Assembly: GCA_949361645.1 (NCBI GenBank)
Contig: OX442417.1
Coordinates: 15,843,427-15,907,426 of the forward strand
Direction of reading: 5' to 3'
DNA from: Spongilla lacustris
Taxonomy: Eukaryota; Porifera; Demospongiae; Spongillida; Spongillidae
Length of the DNA: 64,000 nt
Shown: in pieces, positions 21,890 to 32,754 of the stretch
Layout of the letters: every line of letters begins with the position of its first letter
How positions within the stretch are numbered: position 1 is the stretch's first letter
Program-made: the position numbers and the translations under genes
Notes under the pieces: model-generated
The model's input: the letters and a program-made list of their open reading frames with translations, nothing else
Databases searched by the model: none
What the model was told of the DNA's origin: nothing

Positions 21890-22485
21890 TTAAGTGTTGT
21901 TAAACCAGTTTTGATGTACCTCTTCTCTGTAAGACACTTAGACGTGAGCACCTGATACAAATGGAATTAACCTTACTATTCAAATACAGCTGACAGGTAT
22001 AAGTTTGCTTCACAGTGAATGGCATGCAAATGTCGGGACTCTATATTAAACAACACAGCTGCAATGAACACTTCGCTTCGTGCAGAAAAACGTGTACGTT
22101 CAATCATCTTGCTGGGCATACATATGCCATCATGTTTTCCGCAAACTAACTCCCTGGCAACTCGTCCACTCCAATGTAGCATAATTACTATATCACTAGT
22201 AATTTATTAATGAATAATAAAACATTTAATTGCGATGACCTATTTCTATTCTCTTTTCTTGTCCCAAGACATATGCTTCACTGATAATGCTGATACCAGC
22301 TTTGAAACCAGCCCTCACTGTTTCCTGTGTATTATGATTTGCAGGTTTATATTAATGTGTAGCACCAACACCAACCCCATCCTACCCCCCCCTTCCTCTT
22401 CTGGTATTAGTTTAAATTGAGTTTCTGTTTCTCAGTATACAAATTTGGCTCTGTATATCATTCTCTAATATTAGTACTGGTACAA
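21890..22485 (+). promoter_or_regulatory. Upstream duplicon of zinc-finger copy 2
   Basis: Collinear with 31,280-31,520 plus 32,463-32,754 upstream of copy 4. Conserved blocks include CAGTTTTGATGTACCTCTTC, AAATACAGCTGACAGG and ACCAGCTTTGAAACCAGCCC. Just before the start, ATATTAG|TACTGGTACAAATGG is kept in copies 2 and 4, and copy 3 keeps CTAG|TACTGGTACAAATGG. This suggests a splice acceptor 11 nt before the ATG, with promoter and 5' exon further upstream. The exact promoter was not located. Confidence 0.5.
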
Positions 22486-23162
22486 ATGGCTTCAGGAAGG
22501 CGACCTCATCAGTGTGAACAATGTGGGAAGGGATTTTCACAACAGTCATCTCTGCGAACACACATGCTCACTCATACTGGAGAGAAGCCACATCAGTGTC
22601 AACAATGTGGAAAGGGATTTTCACAACAGTCACATCTGAAAAGACACATGCTCACTCATACTGGAGAGAAGCCACATCAGTGTGAACAATGTGGAAAGGC
22701 ATTTTCACATAAGCAATATTTAAAAGCACACATGTTAACTCATACTGGAGAGAAGCCACATCAGTGTGAAAAATGTGGAAAGGGATTTTCACAACAGTCA
22801 AATCTGCGAACACACATGCTCACTCATACTGGAGAGTAGCCACATCAGTGTGAACAATGTGGAAAGAGATTATCACTACAGTCAAATCTTACCATTCTCA
22901 TACTGGTGAGAGGACACATCAGTGTGAACAATGTGGAAAGGCATTTTCACGACAGTCATCACTGAAAAAACACATGCACACTCATACTGGAGAGAAGATT
23001 TACAAGTGTTTCTGTAAAAGATCATTTAAAAGCTCAGATACATTTAAGGCCCACTGTAGGATTCATACTGGTGAAAGGTTGAGGTGCAGCAACAGTGGAT
23101 GTACCAAATCTTACCTGCATAAGACGAGTTTAGACTACCATCTTAAGTCATGTCATGTGTAA
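22486..23162 (+). pseudogene. C2H2 zinc-finger gene copy 2, nonsense plus frameshift
   Basis: Starts [17 protein letters not shown], the same start as copies 3 and 4. Four classical fingers are followed by TAG at 22,837-22,839, where paralogs have AAG (K of the TGEK linker). About 10 bp are missing at ~22,890 (AATCTTAC|CATTCTCATAC), removing the end of finger 5 and changing frame. Fingers 6 to 8, including YKCFC and the LKSCHV end, are open in the new frame. If translated, only a four-finger protein without the atypical C-terminal pair would result. Confidence 0.85.
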
Positions 23163-24780
23163 CTATTGCATTACATACTTATGCTGATAATTTGTATTGT
23201 GTAAAGTTATGGTTTGAAGTTACAAATGTGTGAATGATTGGATGTGTCTTTGATAACCAGAAAGTTGTGCAGTCAATGTGTTATGTGTACAGGACTGAGT
23301 GAGGTATCCTATTGAAATATAAAGCTATGCTTCTCATAACATCTACAGAAGGATGGTGGAGAGATGCAAGGCAATGTGGGGAGGCAACTGAATTTCTTTG
23401 CATGGTCTTTGGGGGGTGGAGTGTATGTGAAGGTCATTGTGCATGCAATGCATGATATCTTTGCACTTTTGAGCAGGTCACCTCAAGTGCATCAATGGAC
23501 CACAATAATGACACCAGAAGTATGAGCCCCCTGGTGTGGATTTGATCTCTCCCATTTGCCCCCGTGTGTAGCAAAATAGTGTGGTTGAGTACCTACCACA
23601 TTCCACTTTTATGATCTGTTCCTCTGACAAAACACCTAGCCAAGGTGTACATGTATGTGTGTGTATGTGACGTACATTTGATCTGGACTGCACACATGTA
23701 TTGTGGTGTAGGCCTGGGGACTCATTTTTTGCCTAACCTAGGTGCATACAGAGCTGATGTAGATCACATGGCAATCAATCACACACTTCTAGATCTCATC
23801 CTGAAATTGACATCTTCTGAACCAATTAATGAAAGTTCAACAGGACGATTTAGAATTGTGCAACCATTTCCACTCTGAACACGAACTTTTGCACTTCCTA
23901 AATATTTGGGGGTGTTCTCATCATATACAAGGACATCATCTCCGATACAAACAGGTTTGTGGGGGTAGTTGGCATCTCCCTCAACTCCACCACTTCCAGA
24001 AATGGTCCGACATGATTGTGAAATGTTTCATCCATTTATGGTAAGGGATGCATGGAAGTCTGCATGTATCTGTCCCCTACCTACAACCAATTAGCAGGTT
24101 ATGGTGGGGACGTTTTTTGCATGGACTTGTGCATGCAGTGTATACATGTATTGTACTGAGAATTTGGAAAAACGTCAATGTTAAAATATGTTTATGAAAA
24201 CGTGTTGTACCCAATGCAAATAAAATACATTCTGTTCACAAATTTACGATGTGCACAGTTCTAATGCATTTGAGCACACCATACATGTACCTTGGTACCT
24301 GTTGTGTCATACAGCTTATTTAGCATTGCATTTGCAGACATGATGATATGATGCACTGGTAAACAGAACTCTGAAGCTTTTGCCCTTTATGTATTGCTGT
24401 TGAGGTATTGTTAAATGTACATGACATTAATTATGAAGAATATCACCATGACATAGGGTAAGGCATAGGTACAGGGTAGGGGAGATCAGATTGGTGTAGT
24501 TGATAAAGCTATGTCATAAAAAGCAGGATCTGGTCAAAGCTACAACCCAAAATGCATTGGTCTGACACAGCCCATTTCATGTCCACTTGATTTAGAAAAA
24601 GGTTTCATGTGCAAGAATATAAATCACATCCCACATTTATAAGCAAGCTGGCATTGCAATTTATGGTGTGCCGTAAACGTATAATTATAAGTTCAATTAT
24701 CTGTGCGTAAACTTAGGTCTGCAATCGTAAACTTAGGTTCAGCAGTACTTTATATGTTAATAAGTTGCTATCATTGGAAA
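23163..24780 (+). repeat. Downstream flank of duplicon copy 2
   Basis: Collinear with 633-2,780 without the foldback at 1,864. It contains the exon-like block ELCNHFHSEHELLHFL (~23,845-23,900), a GTAAGG donor-like site after it, and the SINE-like copy. No independent gene seen. Confidence 0.65.
24470..24612 (+). repeat. tRNA-derived SINE-like sequence, copy 2
   Basis: Diverged copy of 2,595-2,770. It keeps box A (GTGTAGTTGATAAAGC) but has a weakened box B (GCTACAACCC). Confidence 0.4.
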
Positions 24781-25099
24781 GGTGGGTAAAGTAAAGAGGA
24801 ACCGTCAACTGCTGTTCCTGTCTTCGTCCGGTACCAGCGCCATAGATATTAAAGTAATATCTACGCCAGCGCCAACCCCTTGTACGCCATAAACTTAGTT
24901 AAGGACAATAAGAAGTGCTGGGCCCCGTTGCGCAGCAGCAGCTGAGCCGCTCCGAGCAACTTCTGCAAGAGCGCATGCGCTCATTAACCGGCACGGGGGT
25001 GAGTGTACCCCAGTACAGTACAGTTCTTCACTTGTGCTCGCTTCTCTGTGTTCGGCCTTCAAACTATACTTTTTGAATTGGAAAAAGAAAAATACAAAA
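24781..25099. other. Short unique stretch, no gene seen
   Basis: Contains a small hairpin around GTCTTCGTCCGGTACC and TATTAAAGTAATATC. No coding signal. Confidence 0.4.
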
Positions 25100-25442
25100 A
25101 GGGGGGCGTAGGGGGTACCACCTGCGCCCATTACATTTTCACATGTTTTTGTATCTTTTTTGTTTCGCGTTCAAAGTACATGGGAGTAGCATTGATATAT
25201 TCCTCCCAGGCAAAGAACCTCACTGAGATCTCACACATAATCGCTAGACACTTGTAAAACCGGCAGTGATGGATTTAACGTTTAACACCCCAGTGATTAT
25301 TTCCTAATTTGGTTAGCAATAGGAAATAACTATTAGGGGGTTAACCATCACTAACGGTTTTACAAGTGTCTAGTGGTTATGTGTGAGATCGCAGTGAGGT
25401 TATTTGCCTGGGCGGAATAGATCAATGCTACACTCGGGTCAG
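25100..25442. mobile_element. GGCGTAGG foldback element, copy a
   Basis: Inverted arms (GGGAGTAGCATTGATATATT ... ATAGATCAATGCTAC; AGACACTTGTAAAACCGGCA ... ACGGTTTTACAAGTGTCTAG) around TTTGGTTAGCAATAGG. A second copy follows at once, and a third is at 31,757-32,155. Non-coding. Confidence 0.7.
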
Positions 25443-25785
25443 TGGCGTAGGAAGGAAACATAAAGCGAAGTAGCCAACATCGCTGAGATCCACACATAAT
25501 TGCTAGACACTTGTAAAAATGACAGTGATGAATTTAACGTTTAATACCCCAGTGATTATTTCCAAATTTGGTTAGCAATAGGAAATACTAACTAGGGGGG
25601 TTAAACATTAAATCCTTACTGCCGGTTTTACAAGTGTCTAGCAATTATGTGTGGATCTCAGTGAGGTTCTTTGCCTGGGAGGATTAGATCAATGCTACTT
25701 CAGTGTAAATCCAACGCGAAACAAAAAAGAATAGGCGTAGGGTGGTATTCCCCTACGCCTTCCCACCCCATTTTTGATCCCTAGT
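25443..25785. mobile_element. GGCGTAGG foldback element, copy b
   Basis: Second, tandem copy with the same central GTTAGCAATAGGAAAT and arm sequences. It ends in TAGGCGTAGGGTGGTATTCC. The two copies together may form one composite, because the outermost ends (GGGGGGCGTAGGGGG at 25,100 and CCCCTACGCC at 25,771) are complementary. Confidence 0.7.
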
Positions 25786-25871
25786 ATCTTCTTTTACGTT
25801 AGATTTTTATTTTAAATTAAATACAAATTTCATCAGATTTGGCTCTGTATATCATTCTAGTACTGGTACAA

Positions 25872-26386
25872 ATGGCTTCAGGAAGGAGACCTCATTAGTG
25901 TGAACAATGTGGAAAGGGATTTTCACAACAGTCGGATCTGAAGAGACACATACTCATACTGGAGAGAAGCCACATCAGTGTAATCAATGTGGAAAGAGAT
26001 TTTCACATATTTCAAATCTTACGAAACACATGCTCACTCAAACTGGAGAGAAGCCACATCAGTGTGAACGATGTGGAAAGGCATTTTTACGACAGTCATC
26101 ACTGAAAAAACACATGCTCACTCATACTGGAGAGAGGACACATCAGTGTGAACGATGTGGAAAGGCATTTTTACGACAGCCATCACTGAAAAAACACATG
26201 CTCACTCATACTGGAGAGAAGATTTACAAATGTTTCTGTAAGAGATCATTTACAAGCTCAGATACATTTAAGGTCCATTGTAGGATTCATACTGGTGAGA
26301 GGTTGAGGTGTAGCAACAGTGGATGTACCAAATCTTACCTGTACAAGAAGAGTTTGGATTACCATCTTAAGTCATGTCACGTGTAA
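25872..26386 (+). pseudogene. C2H2 zinc-finger gene copy 3, early stop and 4-bp deletion
   Basis: The start MASGRRPH is followed directly by TAG (25,896-25,898), where paralogs have CAG. At ~25,951 the end of finger 1 lacks four bases (GCTC), shifting frame. The remainder is open: three classical fingers, the YKCFC finger and the final C-x4-C finger. Finger 2 reads HMLTQTGEK, so its last zinc-binding His is Gln. An ATG at 25,907 gives an out-of-family start ([15 protein letters not shown]) before joining the finger frame. Confidence 0.85.
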
Positions 26387-27380
26387 CTATTGCATTACAT
26401 GATAATTTGTATTGTGTTAAGTTATGGTTTGAAGTTACAAAAGTGTGGATGATGGGATGTGTCTTTGATAACCAGAAAGTTGTGCAGTCAAAATGTTATG
26501 TGTAGAGGTATCCTATTGAAATACAAAACTATGCTTCTCATAACATCTACAGAAGGATGGTGGAGAGATGCATGGCAATGTGAGGAGGCAACTGAATTTG
26601 TTTGCATAGTCTTGGGGGGTGGGGTGTATGGGAAGGTCATTATGCATGCAATTGATGACATCTTTGCACTTTTGAGCAGGTCACCTCAAGTGCATCAATG
26701 GACCACAATAATGACACCAGAAGTATGAGCCCCCTGGTGTGCATTAGATGATGTCTCCCATATGCCCCCATGTGTAGCAAAATAGTGTGGCTACCCCATT
26801 CCACTCAATTTTGTGATCTGTTCCTCTGACAAAACACCTAGCCAAGGTGTGTGTGTGTGCTTGTATGTGTGTGTATATGTGAAGTACATTTGACCTGGAC
26901 TGCACACATGTATTGTGGTGTAGGCCTGGGGACTCACTTTTTGGCATACAGAGCTGAAGTAGAATTCAATGATCACGTGACAATCAGTTGATACAAATCG
27001 CACACTTCCAGTGGCGTAGGAGCTGGGGCGGCAGCTGCGGCCATGGCCGTTGCACTTTTTCATCAACAAGAATTTTTTTTTTTGTGTAAACAAATAGGTT
27101 GACAAGGGCGCTTACCAATTCAAATGACATGAAAGTGGACTTCAAATCGATCACGAGAGCTAGCTCAAGCTAGGCTACCCCCGTACAACGGTTGCCACAA
27201 GTGACCTAGGCTGTACTATAGGCCTAACTATTTTGTATTACATGTGCAGAAGGTCTCAAAACCAGGCTGCTCAAAACGAACTAACCTGGTTACAGTTTTT
27301 GCGTAGTTTTGGGGAGTTTTCTACACAAAAAGCGTTGGCTTCTGGTGCTCCACCCCAGACCCACAAGGCGCTCTATTACA
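26387..27380 (+). repeat. Downstream flank of duplicon copy 3
   Basis: Collinear with 633-1,650, and breaks off near 27,360, just before the prefoldin gene. No separate gene seen. Confidence 0.6.
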
Positions 27381-27469
27381 GCGTATACATCACCGCGAAG
27401 CCTCGTACCCAGACGACATCTCTCAGTGTGATTAAAAAAGGAGACGAAAAACCAACAGAGCAACTACAC

Positions 27470-27719
27470 TCATTTGTCTCGTCGGTGGGAAACCATATCC
27501 CTTAGATTTGCTTCAGTCTCTTTAACACTCTTCTCCCAGTACTGCATGTTGGTCTAAGGAAAGGTGATAATTTATACAAAGGAATCATATTTATATATTC
27601 TATATGCACCAATCAATGCACACACATTGCCTTCAAATTAGTTACCTTTAGCTTAATGACAATATCAATATCAAACATTTCATTTAATGCATAATATGCA
27701 CACACGCTCTAACTCACAC

Positions 27720-27762
<43 letters not shown>

Positions 27763-28212
27763 CTCCAACACACGCACACACAGTCACTAGTTCACATACC
27801 TCTATGCCAGAAATTTTTTCCTTGGCTTCTGTCTGTCTCTGTTGCAGAAGCATCTTCACGTCACTCCTTGGCAATAACAAAAACCTGATGGAGGCATGGT
27901 TTTAAAAGAAAAATGAAACGAAGTCAAACAAATACAAGAAAATTTGAACAGCAACCTTGCGACTAAATTAGAAGCATGCACATTCTTCCTACAGAAACGT
28001 AAGTATTCGTTTCCTCCGGTAAAGACAAAATTTCTTTTTCAGTGAGCTGTGCATGAGCGATGTTCATTTTGAGCGCTTGTATCTGGCTCTCTCATCTTCT
28101 GGTTCGTCTCCATCACCTTCACTTGGAGCTCTGAAAAGGCCTACGCCAAATATGCTCGTATCAACGCTCGGTTCAGCAACCCACATACTTTTCTCAGCTC
28201 CTCGTCAGCCAT
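27470..28212 (-). CDS. PFDN1: Prefoldin subunit 1, four exons, one apparent frameshift
   Basis: Subunit of the cytosolic prefoldin hexamer, which delivers unfolded actin and tubulin to the CCT chaperonin. Exons on the minus strand: 28,189-28,212 (MADEELRK), 27,982-28,140 (AFSELQVKVMETNQKMRE, then IAHAQLTEKEILSLPEETN and YVSVGR), 27,800-27,884 (MFLLLPRSDVKMLLQQRQTE) and 27,470-27,553 (TNMQYWEKSVKETEANLRDM, stop). All junctions are GT-AG; intron 1 is 48 bp and intron 3 holds a CA repeat. The two helices and beta hairpin of a beta-type prefoldin fit in order, and the total of ~117 residues is close to the usual 122. Near 28,082 two bases are missing relative to the family. Exon 2 is 159 nt, whereas its splice phases require 161. 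It is either a sequence error or a recent loss. Confidence 0.85.
27718..27762 (+). repeat. CA microsatellite in prefoldin intron 3
   Basis: (CA)n with few interruptions, between exon 3 and exon 4. Confidence 0.95.
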
Positions 28213-28507
28213 TGTCACTCGTGCCCAGACTGTTATTCCAATTGAAGCAATGTAGCATTAGACCAATTACGTACGTAGTACTAATGCAAGAAATGAAAGT
28301 TAAATAATAAGTTATTTTTAAATCAAGGCTGAGGTTTGGAGTTGTATTGCCACTTTGAATGGCACTGATCCAGACATTTTAAAGGCGTAGAAAGGGATGT
28401 GGTCGGTTGGAATTAAATCAGTACTGAAGGTATTAAAATATCTCATGCTGTGCTGCCAAAGGTATTGGGAAGCATTTCATCTCAAGTGTAACACAGCAAA
28501 GGGGTGC
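28213..28507. other. Upstream region of prefoldin 1
   Basis: Probable promoter side of the minus-strand gene. No TATA box or other clear signal was recognised. Confidence 0.3.
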
Positions 28508-28578
28508 TAGTCCCATTCCTAGACTCACTGACGTAACCATTATCGCATCATCCACGTGTGAGTCTGGGAACGAGACTA
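28508..28578. mobile_element. Short TAGTCTCGT-family foldback relic
   Basis: 71 bp with ends TAGTCCCATTCCTAGACTCA and TGAGTCTGGGAACGAGACTA. The flanks do not show a clear 9-bp duplication. Confidence 0.5.
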
Positions 28579-28654
28579 AAGGTGGATACTCTGGGGTCCT
28601 AAGAAATTAAAGGAACCCCCCCCCCCCCCCCCCCCCCCTTCCAAAAGAATATAA

Positions 28655-29060
28655 TGAGCATTTACCATTCTATGAAGGCGACTGGGATAATTATATATAC
28701 TGTACATATGTACAATGGTATGTAGCCAATGTAACAGTCCACGTCTCCAGCAATCAGAACTGGCTAAGGACCACCTAGGCTAAGGGGACAAAGCTGCAGG
28801 GAGGCCATGACTAAGGATGGGCCGCCATGACACATCTATCAGGTCATGCATTTTTAATGATGTGCTGGGGAAAGCCTTACAGCCCAGCATCCTGCTTGGT
28901 TGTGGCCTCTGTGGTGGGCGGAGCTTCCTGCTTTGGCAGTCTCCAAGGTAGGCCAAGCTCCCAGCTCCAGTACAGTGTCCTGAGTAGGCGGAGCTAGTAG
29001 TCTCTAAGGTAGGCGGAGCTTCCTGCTCTAGCGTGGGCGGAGCTTAGCAGCCCTCAGCTT
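28655..29060. repeat. Dispersed repeat copy; empty site of the TRIM-like element
   Basis: Collinear with 3,716-3,959 joined to 5,196-5,330. Near 28,919 it reads GTGGTGGGCGGAGCTTCC with no insert. A repeated GTAGGCGGAGCT motif follows to 29,045. Confidence 0.75.
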
Positions 29061-29316
29061 TGATCATAGGAGTCATTAATGCTGCACATAAATAGGAGAG
29101 ACAGAAGATGGTGTGTTAGGACAGCATCTGGAATCAGAGATACAGAGTACACCTTGACCTTGGTTATGTCGCCGCGACAGCCCTGAATGGCATGCTGCAT
29201 TGACTTTGGTGTACTTGTAGGAGTTGTAGGTAACCTTTGCCCTCAATCTGCTTTCACCCGCTTAGCTACACTACTATCTTAATCTAAGACTATGGCCCGG
29301 CTACAGCGTCAGCGCA
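29061..29316. other. Unassigned stretch between repeats
   Basis: No gene or repeat relation recognised; not present in the paralogous region near 5,340. Confidence 0.35.
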
Positions 29317-29982
29317 GCGAGAGTGTAGTCTCGTACCCAGACCCTAGTACGTCACAGCTGCGGATGGATTACATCACCGCTACGCTAGAACTAGGGTCTG
29401 GGAAAGTGACTGCAAAAAGTCGGTGACAAAAGTTCTGGAATTCCAGAACTTTTTAATTGACCGCAGCCCGCTGGAATGTTGCTAAGTCAACATGTAATAG
29501 ACATAACTTTGGATAACAAAATCAATGGATTATGCTTGTACAGCTGTACGTTTTGCGATGGATGAACTGAGAGTGAGTACGTTGAAGGACAAACAGAAGG
29601 AGGCTATTCACAACTTTGTTCGAGGCCATGACAGTTTCATTATTTTGCCAACGGGGTACGGGAAAACGTTGTGCTATGCCTAGCTACCCTTCGTGTTCGC
29701 GATCGACCATCTTCGAAAGAGAACACCTCGGTCTTCTATTTTAGCGTTTCGCCGTTGGTATCTCTAAGCCCTGAAACATTGCTAAGACGCCATAACCATT
29801 AAAACATTAATATGTGAATACTATTGCGGTTTAGTTGCCTATCTCTTGTACAAACAATTAACATTCCATCTGTCACCGACTTTTTGCAGTCACTATTCCA
29901 GACCCTAGTTCTAGCGTAGCGGTGATGTAATCCATCCGCAGCTGTGACGTACTAGGGTCTGGGTACGAGACTAGCGAGAGTG
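29317..29982. mobile_element. TAGTCTCGT-family TIR element with helicase cargo
   Basis: Element 29,326-29,973 (648 bp). It has ~104-bp inverted repeats differing at only a few bases (TAGTCTCGTACCCAGACCCT ...). Perfect 9-bp duplications GCGAGAGTG lie at 29,317-29,325 and 29,974-29,982. The subterminal motif GGATTACATCACCGCTACG is shared by the family. The 9-bp duplication and long inverted repeats fit Mutator-like elements. The interior has only the helicase fragment, so it is non-autonomous. Near-identical arms imply recent activity. Confidence 0.9.
29525..29683 (+). pseudogene. RecQ/DEAD-like helicase N-terminal fragment
   Basis: 52 codons ending in TAG. It contains LKDKQKEAIHNFVRGHDSF (a Q-motif-like region) and ILPTGYGKTLCYA, a helicase motif I (Walker A, GKT) of the RecQ type. 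All later motifs (DEAH, SAT, Arg finger) are absent and the element ends ~290 bp later. It is captured cargo or the remnant of a longer autonomous element's gene. Confidence 0.75.
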
Positions 29983-29989
29983 TACGTTC

Positions 29990-30780
29990 CGTAAAATTAA
30001 TAATTTTTACTTCAATTAATGCTCTACAGTGACCAGACACTACAGGTACGTTAGCATGCCGTGCACGTGGTACTTGAAAATGGCCTTTGTCCACCCTGCT
30101 TAGTGCTAGGAACTTTGTAACAGACTAAACAATTATATAGGCCTGTTGCGATATCTAGCATTGTAGGCCTACCTAAGCTATTGAGGCGTATGCAGGATAT
30201 CGGCTGGGCGGGGGATGGAAGGGAATAGTAGATAAGGGCTGTCCGGGGTGAAAGAAGTGCTGCATGATATACGGTGCAGGGGCGGATCCAGGATTTCAGA
30301 AATGGGGGGTTTGTTAATAATAAAAGTAGGGGAGGGGGGCAACCCTGACCTCCCGCCCAGGCAGGGGGTCTCGGGGAGCCCAGTACGCTCCCACAGCGGC
30401 TCCGCCCCAGACGCCAACGCTTTTTTATCATATCATGTTCAAAACACTATACAAAACTGCTTGCAAAAGCAGAAATTGTATAGCTTTCATGAATCAAATT
30501 TACGATTATAAGAATGCTGAATGTGTGTACTATCATCAAATAAGGATGATTGAAACAGTTTTCAGGAATGGGCCAAAAGGGTTACTCCCAAATAACTGAT
30601 CTTGCATATGTTTTGATCCTTCTCATTGATTAAGTGACTACAGGGTAGCATTAACATTCCCAGCGTCCACGTAACAATGTAAGTTTTTTCTTACATTGTA
30701 CACGTTTAAATAATATAGGTACTACTTTAGTCCTCCTAGTCATGTAAGAGTTGGCTTCTGGGACTCTGTCCCAGGCAGGA
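29990..30780. repeat. Segmental duplicate of 5,485-6,325
   Basis: Collinear direct copy, with a hAT-like end CAGGGGCGGATCCAGGATTT at ~30,278 and GC-rich subterminal DNA to 30,430. No gene seen. Confidence 0.7.
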
Positions 30781-30790
30781 CCATCCTGAC

Positions 30791-30899
30791 TAGTCTCGTA
30801 CCCAGAACCACACTTGCAACTACGGATGGATTACGTGAGAACTAGTGCTGTGAAAAAATCATGTGTATGCTGTGGAGTTATTGGTCTGGTACGGGACTA
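30791..30899. mobile_element. TAGTCTCGT-family foldback relic
   Basis: 109 bp, ends TAGTCTCGTACCCAGAACC and GGTCTGGTACGGGACTA, with an inner GGATGGATTACGTGAG. No matching 9-bp flanks, so it is decayed or partly deleted. Confidence 0.6.
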
Positions 30900-31279
30900 G
30901 GTGTTCAAGTAGGCCTGCATGTTCATATTAACTTTACTCCCTGATGTATTTTGCACTCAACCACCTCATTCTTTTCCGTCATGAAATCCTGCTTTAATAT
31001 TCTTGTCTGTCTCTGTTACTAAAAGTGTCAAATACCGCAGAGTACTTTATTTAGAATTTTAGCATAATAATTGTTTTTATAGTTTTGAGAACACTGAGCA
31101 CTTTGTATTGCTTATTTCGTCAACACACACTGGTAAGTGTCCCAGCTTCACCGATTATGCCTCATTAATGCTAACTGTGTGTTCCATGCACAGTGCGAAC
31201 GGTGTTTTTCATACCGTATCCAATGCTTACGTGGGAGACGTATCTGTTACTGTTGAATCAGCTTTCTAAGAACCTACAA
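30900..31279. other. No gene seen
   Basis: Unremarkable A+T-rich DNA. I see no coding frame or repeat here. Confidence 0.4.
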
Positions 31280-31620
31280 GTTCATTTAAGTATTGTTAGA
31301 CCGGTTTTGATGTACCTCTTCTCTTTAAGACACCTAGATGCGAGAACCTGATACAAATGGAATTAGGCTTACTATTCAAATACAGCTGACAGGTATAAGT
31401 TTGCTACACTGTGAATGGCATGCAGATGTCGGGACTCTTTGTTAAACAACACCGCTTGCAATGAACTCTTCGCTTTGCGTGGAAAACGGTGTGTGTTCAA
31501 TCATCTTGCTGGGCATATATATGCCCATCACATTATTCAAGCGCAATTATTAGGCATATATATGCAGGGATTTACTGCCAAGTTTGCAACAGGGGGTGGT
31601 TTTCGGAATATATAAAAATA
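31280..31620 (+). repeat. Upstream duplicon of zinc-finger copy 4, distal part
   Basis: Collinear with 21,890-22,120. It is separated from the proximal part (32,463-32,754) by inserted repeat DNA. Confidence 0.65.
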
Positions 31621-31756
31621 TAGGAATTGGGCGAGGGGGGGGGGGGGGGCCAAAAACTGTACGGACCCCATTGTCCAATATTGTAGAGCTTAAGGAGAGA
31701 ATTATGAATCTGCTTTCAAATAAAATTCGGACTTAAAAGAAAAAGGATACGAGGGA

Positions 31757-32155
31757 TCAAAAGCGGGCGTAGGGGTACCACCCTATGCTCGTTACATTTT
31801 CACGTGTTTTTGTAACTTTTGTTTCACGTTGGATTTACACGGGAGTAGCATTGATCTAATCCTCCCAGGCAAAGAACCTCACTGAGATCCACACATAATC
31901 GCTAGACACTTGTAAAACTGACAGTGATGAATTTAACGTTTTACCCCCAAGTGATTATTTCCTAATTTGGTTAGCAATAGGAAATAATAACTAGGGGGGT
32001 TAAACATTAAATCCATACTACTGGTCTTACAAGTGTCTAGTGGTTATGTGTGAGAGGTTCTTTGCCTGGGAGGATTAGATCAATGCTACTCCCGTGTAAA
32101 TCCAATGGGAAACAAAAACACAAAATCTAGGGTGGTATCCCCCTACGCCGCCCCC
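31757..32155. mobile_element. GGCGTAGG foldback element, copy c
   Basis: Same arms and centre (TTTGGTTAGCAATAGGAAAT) as 25,100-25,785, starting GGGCGTAGGGGTACCACCCT and ending in the poly(C) run at 32,151. It splits the upstream region of zinc-finger copy 4; copy 2 has no such insert. Confidence 0.75.
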
Positions 32156-32295
32156 CCCCCCCCCCCCCCCCCCATTTTTGATCCCTCATATCTTCTTTCT
32201 TTGATGTCCGATTATTATTTTAAAAGCAGATTTGTAACCCTCTCATTAAGTCCTACAATATTAGACAATGGGCCTGGCTCCCACACAGTCTTTTG

Positions 32296-32317
32296 CCCCC
32301 CCCCCCCCCCCCCCCCC
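32296..32317 (+). repeat. Poly(C) tract, 22 nt
   Basis: C run in the inserted DNA upstream of zinc-finger copy 4. Another, 23 nt, is at 32,151-32,173. Confidence 0.95.
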
Positions 32318-32754
32318 TCCCCTTCCCCCACTTTGTGGTTGGGCAAAAATGAAAGTCCTTTTTCAGCACTGTTAAATGGCATGCCATGCAGTTTTATTGT
32401 GACGTGGCATGAGTAAACCAGGGGGTGGGTTTTCAAATTGCAAACCGGAGCGGTAGACCCCTGATATGCAATGTAGCATAATTGCTATAGCACTAGTAAT
32501 TTATTAATGAATATTTTATTGGGATGGCCTACTACTATCTTCATGTTCCAAGGCAGATATTTCACTGATAATGATGATACCAGCTTTGAAACCAGCCCTC
32601 ACTGTTTCCTGTGTATTATGATTTGCAGGTTATATTAATGTATAGCACCAACCCCCCTTCCTACCCCTTCCACTTCTAGTAGTTGATTAAATTGAGTTTC
32701 TCAATATACAAATTTGGCTCTGTATATCATTCTCTAATATTAGTACTGGTACAA

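Noticed and set aside
26459..26728. 89-codon frame after zinc-finger copy 3
   Set aside because: It lies in the duplicated 3' flank and is broken differently in the other copies, as expected for UTR sequence.
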